Part shown: positions 57,011-64,000 of the stretch, one piece after another
Layout: the number at the start of each line of letters is the position of its first letter
How positions within the stretch are numbered: position 1 is the stretch's first letter
Origin: Cyrtodaria siliqua
Taxonomy: Eukaryota > Mollusca > Bivalvia > Adapedonta > Hiatellidae
Reading direction: 5' to 3'
Assembly: GCA_037043455.1 (NCBI GenBank)
Contig: JAWPHD010010955.1
Coordinates: forward strand, 24,211-88,210
DNA length: 64,000 nucleotides
The notes under the pieces: model-generated
Databases searched by the model: none
Seen by the model: the letters and a program-made list of their open reading frames with translations, nothing else
Told to the model about the DNA's origin: nothing
Position numbers and translations under genes: made by a program

Positions 57011-58329
57011 GCTCAAAGATGCCTGAAAAAGAGTGACGACCAATACCAAATTTCAAGTTTTATACAATATTAATCTATTGTTTTCTTATTGCAACATATG
57101 GTAAAGACAGAAGTTATCAATAGACAAATACCAAGTTTTAAATCCTACCAAACAAACGTTCGTAGCCATACAGCACCAATGGCATAAGTTCCATTTACTA
57201 ATCTATAAACACGCACAAATTAACAATAACAAGCACATTTCTACTAATTGCTCCACTCATAAAGCACTATCAAATTACAGAAACACCAGATATTTTGTTG
57301 GTCACGCCATTATTTTTTGCACTTAAGATACAGTACTATTTTACTGACATGTTTAACTCTGTCAAGGCGACTAGCTTCAAGTGTAGCTACAACCACATCT
57401 GTCAGAGGACTATATTTAATGGCAGGTGAAGATCCACTTCATAATATATCGAGAGAAAAAAGTTTAGCAAGTTTTTGTTGCCCCCTGGAAATAATACATT
57501 TTTGGTTGTAAAATCCAAGAAACTTTTGCCATAGACACAATATTTTATTAAACACACATCAATAACAGTCGAACATCTTAAAGACGTTACAAATAAATGA
57601 ATGTAGGGGTCAAGCCCGTAAAGTCCCAAAATGTCAGTATATCTTGTATTCAGTATTATTTCATCTAAAAAAACTTGATAAACATTTCTCCTCAGTATAC
57701 AAGCATGTAACCGGGTAGATATTTATATATCACAATTATAACCAAATCATTACAGGCATATATATCCAGTAGAAGCCTACTCAGATAATATTCTGCTTTT
57801 ATTCCGAGACATGTTTTCTTGATTTGCACTCAAGATGAAGAGATTTATTTCTATAAATGCAGTAAATGTTGCATAAAATTCTCTTAAAAGTTAAATGAGC
57901 AATGACCATTATGTATATTATTTAAAATACTATGCAACAAAATCTATTTCATAACAGTTATATTTATAATTACATATGCATCTCATAAGTGTATCGAATT
58001 CAATACATGTATACATATCAAAAGAAGACAATACATTAACAAATATTAAAACCATCGCTTTTCAATGCATTTTGTTCTGCCACTCTCAAGCTTCGCCAAT
58101 ACATGTCCTGAGGTCAGATAATCGCAAAATGTGAAATTCCTCTCGTGTGCTAACCTGTTTCAAAAAGAATAATACGTAAAAATATCAAGACAACATTTTC
58201 GGGGTCTATCTTCCTTGTTAAGATATCGATCATTGTTTTTTGCAATATCAACCAAGGTTATTTAATTTCATTAAATTTGCTTTGAAAGATAGTAGGATAT
58301 GTAATGGATTTGTTATTATTTCAAAGATC
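57011..58329. other. non-coding stretch, nothing recognised
   Basis: This is AT-rich single-copy-looking sequence with no supported ORF, splice-bounded exon or repeat. Confidence 0.3.
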
Positions 58330-59394
58330 AAAATAATTGTTGGTGTTTCCAAAGTCTACTGTGGAATCTGTGGTACTTGGTACTTGGCAATCAAATTTAG
58401 GTCGATTTCAGTGACTCTTAATTTTGGTTTAATACGAAGACCAAATGGCCGAATTGCCTTCGGTTTTCGATCAAAAGGAGGTTCATAATTAGGATTAAAA
58501 ACAGTATCGAAAGTTGGATTTGAAGGGTTAGGTATAATGAAGGGCTAATTTGTCCCGTCTATGAGACAGTGATGGTCCATTAGCTTCCACATATAGACTT
58601 TCGGCTGGTGATGTACGAAAGGCACCTAAGGCGAGACGTAATCCTTGATTATGTATTTGATCGAGCATCTGCAAGTATGACTTGCAAGTCGATCCATATA
58701 CTATCGAGCCGTAGTCCAGCTTGGATCTGATAAGAGATCTGTAAAGTCGCAAGAGGATTTTTCGATCTGCTCCCCAATTAGTGTTTGCAACAACTTTAAG
58801 TAAGTTAAGAGCTTTAAGGCATTTGGCCTTCAAATATTTAAGGTGTGGTATAAACGTTAATTTACGATCAAAAATAAGACCTAGGAGTTTTGTCTCATCC
58901 ACTACTGGTAAAGGCGAACCGCCCAGTGTTAGATGAGGGTCTTCGTGATGTTTGCGTAGTTGACAAAAGTGCATACAATTGGTTTTAGATTTAGAAAATT
59001 TAAAACCATTTTCATCAGACCAGGTCTGAAGTTTATTGAGACATTGTTGTAATTGTCTCTCAATAGTATTCATGTTTTTTGCACGATAACATATAACAAA
59101 GTCGTCAACATATAGAGAACAATCCACACCTGGATTGATGCATTTTACTATACTGTTAATCTTTATATTAAAAAGCGTGGCAGAGAGTATGCTGCCCTGT
59201 GGAACACCCATCTCCTGTTCATGAAAGCAGAGTGTTGAACCCATTCAGACACGAAACTGCCCATCATCTAAGAATTTCTCTATAACAAGAGCTGTCGGAG
59301 AACAGCGCAGCTCGACTATTCGATTTTTCAGAGAATAATAAATTTATAGCTAGTATATACCATCAGAAAACAAGGCTACAACAATGTGGGGTGG

Positions 59395-60400
59395 AGTTGG
59401 GAGCACAACATAACTATGTGTTTGAATTGACCAAAACTACACAGAAATATGTAAAAAAAAAAAAAAAAAAATTGAGTTGAGTGGGGTGCGGGGTGGGGAT
59501 GGGAGAGAGGCGGGTGGATGGTGGGGGAGTCGGGTGGTGAGGGCAACTTATATTTGTAAGAAGCTATGTAATAATTTACCAAAACAACACAAAAATATGA
59601 AGATAACAAATAATTAAAAAATCGAGTTTGAGTGAGGATGGGGTAGAGGCGGGGGGTGGGGAGGGCAACATAGAATTGACTAAAACAACAAAGAAATATG
59701 AAAAAAATAATAAAAAATTCAAGTGTGTAGGGGTGGGGTGGGTGGGGGGAAGGGTGTGGGGGGGGGGGGGGGCGGGGTCAACATATATGTGTAAGAATTG
59801 ACAAAAGCAACACAGAAATATGTAAAAAAAAAAAAATGTTTCACGTGGGATGGGGTGGGGGTGGGGTGGGGGGATCGGGGGAGAGGCGGGAGTGGGTTGG
59901 GGGCAGGGGGCAGGGTGCAACATATATGTGTAAGAATTGACTAAAACAACAAAGAAATATGTAAAAAAAAAAAGAAAAGTTTCAAGTGTGGGGGGAGGGG
60001 GGCGTGGGAGGGGGCAACATATATGTGTAAGAATTGACAAAAGCAACACAGAAATATGTAAAAAAAAAATGTTTCAAGTGGGGGTGTGGTGGGGGTGGGG
60101 TGGGGAGGGGAGTGGGGGAGAGGGTTGGGGGCAGGGGGCAACATATATGTGTAAGAATTGACTAAAACAACAAAGAAATATTGTGTAAAAAAAAAAGAAG
60201 AAGTTTAAAGTGTGTGTGCAGGGGGGGGGGGGGGGGGGTGTAGTTGGGGAGAGGCGTGGGGGGGGGGGGGGGAATTGTCGGGGAGGGTTGCAACATATAT
60301 GAAAAGAAGACAGAAATACGTAAAAAAAAAAAAAGTGTCGAGGGGAGTGGGGGGGGGGAGGGAGTGGGGGAGGAGGGGAGCCCATGCCCCCAATATGGGT
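59395..60400 (+). repeat. G-rich tandem array of family III
   Basis: About eight units have the form GAATTGACwAAAACAACA(A/C)AGAAATATGTA, then an A-run, then a 40-90 bp tract of GGGG/GGGT/GGGA, then CAACATATATGTGTAA. The G-tracts hold many runs of four or more G on the plus strand. The proline-rich ORFs on the minus strand are translations of these tracts. Confidence 0.8.
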
Positions 60401-60504
60401 GAAGTAATAACATGCATAATGCTATAACAAATCCCAAACCAAAATTATAGATATATACATGCTTACATGCAAACCTAAATCTGCCTTTATTTCACATTTT
60501 ATAG

Positions 60505-61045
60505 GCCATCACAATTTGGGTTCCATGGGAGCCCAGAATTTGCTGAAGACAAAATTACTTATCCAACCCTTAACAACATTCTATAAGGAAACCAGTTCCA
60601 AAATTTAGTTCAGCTAGGACAAGAAATGTAAGAGATATAGACCTGTAAACACAGCTTACACGCAAAATTTGATGTGAAACAGACATAATTAAGGGCTATC
60701 AGAATTTGGGTTCCATGGGAGCCCAGGGGTAACAGGAACCAAAATTACTTAAGCAGCCCTTATGATAATGCTATAAGGAAGCTAATGGCCAAATTTGGTT
60801 GTGCTAGGGTAAGAATTGTAAGAGATATAGACTTGTAAACACCGCTTAGACCCAAGATTTGATGTGAAATGGGGCACATTTTATTGGCTATCATAATTTG
60901 GGTTCCATGGGTTACAGGAACCAAAATTGCTTATGCAGCCCTTAAGATAATGCTATAAGGAAGCCAAAGAACAAATTTGGTTGTGCTAGGATAAGAAATG
61001 TAAGAGATATAGACTTGTAAACACAGCTTACACGCAAACCTTGAT
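60505..61045 (+). repeat. three-copy 190-bp tandem repeat of family III
   Basis: TTTGGGTTCCATGGG recurs at 60515, 60705 and 60897 (periods 190 and 192). Each unit contains GCTATAAGGAAGC and GTAAGAGATATAGAC. The third unit has lost GAGCCCAG. Confidence 0.8.
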
Positions 61046-61824
61046 GTGGGACGCCGACACCAACGCCGACGCCGGGGTGATTACATAAGCTCTCTTATTC
61101 TTCGACTAGTCGAGCTAAAAATGTATAATCGGCCTCTACGACCAAGGTCATGAAGATCATTCATAATAGTGACTAGATGTTCGTTTTTTATGAAAGCTAT
61201 CCTAATAAACGATTCAAATCGAATGAGATTGTCTGTTATGCCTCGTTGGCGCCGGAATCCACTTTGATACTTTGTTATCAGCTTGTTGGACTCCAGGTAC
61301 CAAACGAGTATCTCATTAATCATTCGTTTCATGGTTTTACATATACAACTCGTTTAAGCGATTGGGCGATAATTTATTGGGTCCGTATGATCCTTTCAAT
61401 ATATCAAGAAGGGTAGAGAGACGGGATCATGTAAATGTTTTACTAATTGATAATGGATATCATCAGGACCAGCTGATGTTTAGAGCCTTTTTAACGGACT
61501 CTCGAAGTTCTTTGAGAGTGAATAGTTTATTGTATTTCTCCAAGTTTTTCGACTTGAAGTTCAGCTTCTTCTGTTCTTTTAGTTTCTTATTTTTCAGAAA
61601 ATTTGGTTGACAATTTTCAGAAGAATTTTTGAAAAAGTTTCTGCCAGAGTGTTTGTAATATCTTTGACAGATGTTATATCTCCATTATCTGTTTTAAGAT
61701 GATTTACAGAACTAAGCTTTACCACTTATTTTCCGGACCATGTCCCATGTCTTCTTAAAGAGACGAGCGAGAATTCAGCCTAAAGACGCAAGATCTCCAG
61801 GATTTCCTCTTGCTATCCTTAATA

Positions 61825-62292
61825 TACTGACGAGTTAAAGAAACGCCTCATCGGAATTTCCGCTATATATTGTATGTACACTATGCTGCTGTTAATCGAA
61901 TGGTACATGGCTACGTAAGACCTTTCTTTTCGGAAAAATACTAAAACAACACAAAACACAACAAAAAGTATTTCTTCAAAGTTTGATTATTGGCAGAGTA
62001 TCTGTTTGGCTCAAGCATGTGAGCAAACTTAGGATACAAATTTCTGCAAACTCTTTACGTTAAATACAGTACTAAAATAGTCAATTTTTCAAAGAGGAAC
62101 TTCAATATTTATGAATTTCTTGTTATAAAGTGTACTGTGATTAAAATGTCTACAACATCACAGTGGTGTCCTTTCTCTAACCAACTGCAGCTTTGTTTTA
62201 CAAAACATCTTGGGATTATGTGGCATTAAGTGTGCGGTATATACAATATATAGCAGAAATTCCCGATGAGGCGTTTCTTTATCTCGTCAGTA
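61825..62292. mobile_element. MITE with TIRs and TA target duplication, copy 3
   Basis: It starts TACTGACGAGTTAAAGAAAC and ends GTTTCTTTATCTCGTCAGTA, flanked by TA at 61823-61824 and 62293-62294. The internal sequence matches copy 1 (GTACATGGCTACGTAAGACC, AAAATGTCTACAACATCACA). It is inserted in LINE-3. Confidence 0.85.
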
Positions 62293-62647
62293 TAGTATGA
62301 TGGGCTTTCGCACGAAAAACATCTAAATTTGAGTTGGTTGCAAGTTAAAATATTTAATGCAGCTTTACGATCGCCGACTGCCTTCTTGCAGTCCTCGTCT
62401 TACCATGGTTTATGTGGGCGTTTTGGATTTGCCAAGGTTTTTGGAATAGTTTGATCAGCTATATCATGAGAGTTTTGGTAAAAAGAGTAGTTGCATCTTC
62501 GACATACTCGAAAACGGAAGGCTTCAATGTTCCTCGCAAAGAGATTGAAACGTAGTCCAATCAACCTTGCGAAGTTTCCATCGTTGCGTTTTTTCCGAGA
62601 AGTGGAGTGCCGATATTTTCAAGAAATATGGGGATGTGGTCACTTCC

Positions 62648-64000
62648 AGTTTCACGTGCTACATGAGTGGTGGCAGAAAACAATGATCGTGGCTCCAGTG
62701 AAAAATGGAGTATTTACAACAAGAGAATTTGCAACTCTGCAAGAGAATTCGCAACTCGGCAGTTCTGCAGGTGAGAAGGTTCTATGCCCATTCTACATAT
62801 TTTCTATTTGGAGCCATATTAACTTTCTTGTGTTGCTGCGCTGTAAAACCCCAATTAACTAAATATAACTCAATTTGGATTACAGATATAATGGTTTAAA
62901 TTGCTGCTATAATGGTTTAAATTGAGATAATGCAGCTATGTTAAATATTGGAAACAACACACAAATATGAACCAGCATGAAAATGTATAGAAAACATTTT
63001 AATTGACAGAATAAATATTGACAAGGCAAGTAGATTATATGATTACAATAAAAGATTGATGCAATACATTGACAGACAATGGAACACTGTTTATATTTCA
63101 ATTATTTTTAAAGAAAAATTACCAAAGAAAATCTGTATTATTGTTTGTTTGAATGGCGTTTTGCATCATTTTAGCACGTTTGGCCACGTGACGGTTAACT
63201 GTTTTGTGGTAGAGGCAGATCACTTCCTTTTTCCTGGGTAGAACCAGTAATGTATACCTCCTGCCATCCGTAAGAATTGACACTCTCTGACAGGTCAAGT
63301 TTCCAGTGGGGTTCGAACCCGCAGCGGTGAGAGGCGAGAAAGATTTAGACAGAGCGTCTTTACTATCCTGGCCACGGAGGCACTTAGTGTGTTACTGGAA
63401 ACTTACAAAAGTAAGATAAAATGTCAGAATGGTCTCATCTTATTGATCCCTGGCCACAGGATGACAATGATAATGCACATTAATTATGAATTATTCAATA
63501 AGCACACACTATTTGCCATGATGAAACTATTGTAACAAAGCATGTTCCCATCTGTAATTCAAAACGTTCATCAATGAGCAGAAAACAGTAACTAAAAATT
63601 GTAACATAATAGTTTCCTAAGAAATAGAAAAACCTCAGAAAGAGATTAAGGTACAATAAACAACCCATTGTTAGAAAAACATTTCAGCACAAACTGAACT
63701 TAATGTCCGACATTAATAAAGTTTGCATAGATACAGCTCCTGTTTATATTAACACAATTGTTATTGTACCAAGGCAGTAGGTTATCCCCAATCACAGATT
63801 TTAGTCATATTACACCGATACGAGAACACATTTCTACGTGTACATACATAATACATACATGTATTTGATAGGTATGAGGAAAATTGTTATGTGTGAAGAT
63901 ACATATTCAGATCAGATTCGCATATATGGGATTTAAATGGACAAAATAAGTCTTTTATTAGGACATATATGCCTTATGAAAATGTTCCCTTCATTTATTT
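62648..64000 (+). repeat. 1.34-kb direct duplication, right copy, cut by the window end
   Basis: It begins TTTCACGTGCTACATGAGTG immediately after LINE-3 sequence, so its left edge is an insertion boundary. It follows the left copy to the last base of the window. Confidence 0.8.
63145..63383 (-). mobile_element. tRNA-derived SINE with intact A and B boxes
   Basis: On the minus strand it begins GTGCCTCCGTGGCCAGGATA, with A-box-like TGGCCAGGATAG (63374-63363) and B box GGGTTCGAACCC (63320-63309). The body follows (CTTACGGATGGCAGGAGG, TTCTACCCAGGAAAAAGG, ACCACAAAACAGT) and it ends near CCATTCAAACAA. Headless relatives lie near 2.0 and 9.2 kb. Confidence 0.75.

Larger units (their letters stand above)
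59285..61118 (+). mobile_element. family III tandem-array element, complete, inserted in LINE-3
   Basis: It starts ACAAGAGCTGTCGGAGAACA (hairpin GAGCTGT...ACAGCgCAGCTC) and ends CATAAGCTCTCTTATTCTTC then GACTAGTCGAGCTAA. A GACGCCGAC microsatellite lies just inside the end (61050-61075). The body has a G-rich array (59395-60400) and three 190-bp repeats (60505-61045). The LINE-3 coding sequence is continuous on either side of it. Confidence 0.82.
58330..62647 (-). pseudogene. dead LINE ORF2 (LINE-3, Jockey/RTE-like), split by two elements
   Basis: Read on the minus strand from 62647: a GSDHIPIF endonuclease end, PHKPW-type linker remnants near 62400, and RT block RMINEILVWYLESN with SGFRRQRGITDNLIRFE (61335-61215). 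After the family III insertion it continues KFLDDGQFRV, then GVPQGSILSATLF (near 59200) and the catalytic YVDD (near 59110). The thumb region has KTNCMHF and KLLGLIFDRKLTF (near 58880), then HRRDKLALHYT. A last part near 58470-58400 holds KAIRPFGLRIKP. The RT core 58528-59244 is a single open frame, but stops and shifts surround it. The MITE (61825-62292) and family III element (59285-61118) interrupt it. Confidence 0.75.

Noticed and set aside
59376..60437. Several proline-rich ORFs on the minus strand and glycine-rich ones on the plus strand
   Set aside because: They are translations of the G-rich tandem tracts of the family III element, with no start context or domain.
63300..63383. Functional tRNA gene suggested by GGGTTCGAACCC
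   Set aside because: The A box is imperfect, no cloverleaf forms, and related headless copies show that it is a SINE.

Overview
The window looks like a transposon-dense stretch of a bivalve mollusc (or closely related lophotrochozoan) nuclear genome. This rests on intron-type splice signals, low gene density, several classes of non-LTR and Ty3-type retrotransposons, tRNA-derived SINEs, and tandem-array elements of a kind I associate with bivalves. The species cannot be named from sequence alone. Only two stretches look like host protein-coding sequence: one internal exon of a SUPV3L1-type mitochondrial RNA helicase (316-444, +) and a single-exon gene for a 223-residue multi-pass membrane protein (16852-17523, +). 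Almost everything else is mobile DNA, much of it nested and datable from target-site duplications (TSDs).

Left third (1-19 kb): host exon; a hAT-type MITE with a perfect 8-bp TSD (1134-1607); a decayed protein-primed family B DNA polymerase of the Polinton/Maverick type (about 2.6-5.7 kb); a tandem-array element (7251-8749); a 160-bp satellite (9.4-9.9 kb); a gag-like gene lying between two 749-bp inverted arms (9981-10729 and 14582-15329); a foldback palindrome; and a 1-kb element with 40-bp terminal inverted repeats (TIRs) that carries a 21-bp minisatellite. 19-28 kb: a nearly intact two-ORF LINE (minus strand), three strong palindromes within 730 bp, then a dead LINE RT (plus) and a dead LINE endonuclease (minus).

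28.5-43 kb is a clear insertion hierarchy. Ty3 element A (28553-43073, TSD TAAG) landed in the endonuclease of an older LINE, whose other half resumes at 43.08 kb. Ty3 element B (31858-39104, two 435-bp LTRs, TSD ACAG) landed in the reverse transcriptase region of A. A TA-flanked MITE (39979-40462) landed in A's RNase H. A also carries an upstream ORF with SGNH/GDSL-esterase-like motifs and a 146-bp internal tandem duplication.

43-64 kb: LINE ORF1 remnant, a transposase-like remnant, SINEs with TSDs, a 7.5-kb block of tandem-array elements nested in one another (48.9-55.6 kb), a 1.34-kb direct duplication, and a dead Jockey/RTE-type LINE split by a MITE and by another tandem-array element.

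The most interesting pattern is that three tandem-array elements with unrelated cores (family I, 320-bp dimer; family II, 166-bp monomer; family III, G-rich plus 190-bp monomer) have the same design. Each begins with ACAAGAG or a close variant plus a short palindrome, then has the array, then a CG-rich microsatellite, then a terminal hairpin opening CATAAGCTC and closing GAGCTAA, and each is inserted in an A-run. This suggests one transposition system, possibly Helitron/Helentron-like, mobilising several satellites.
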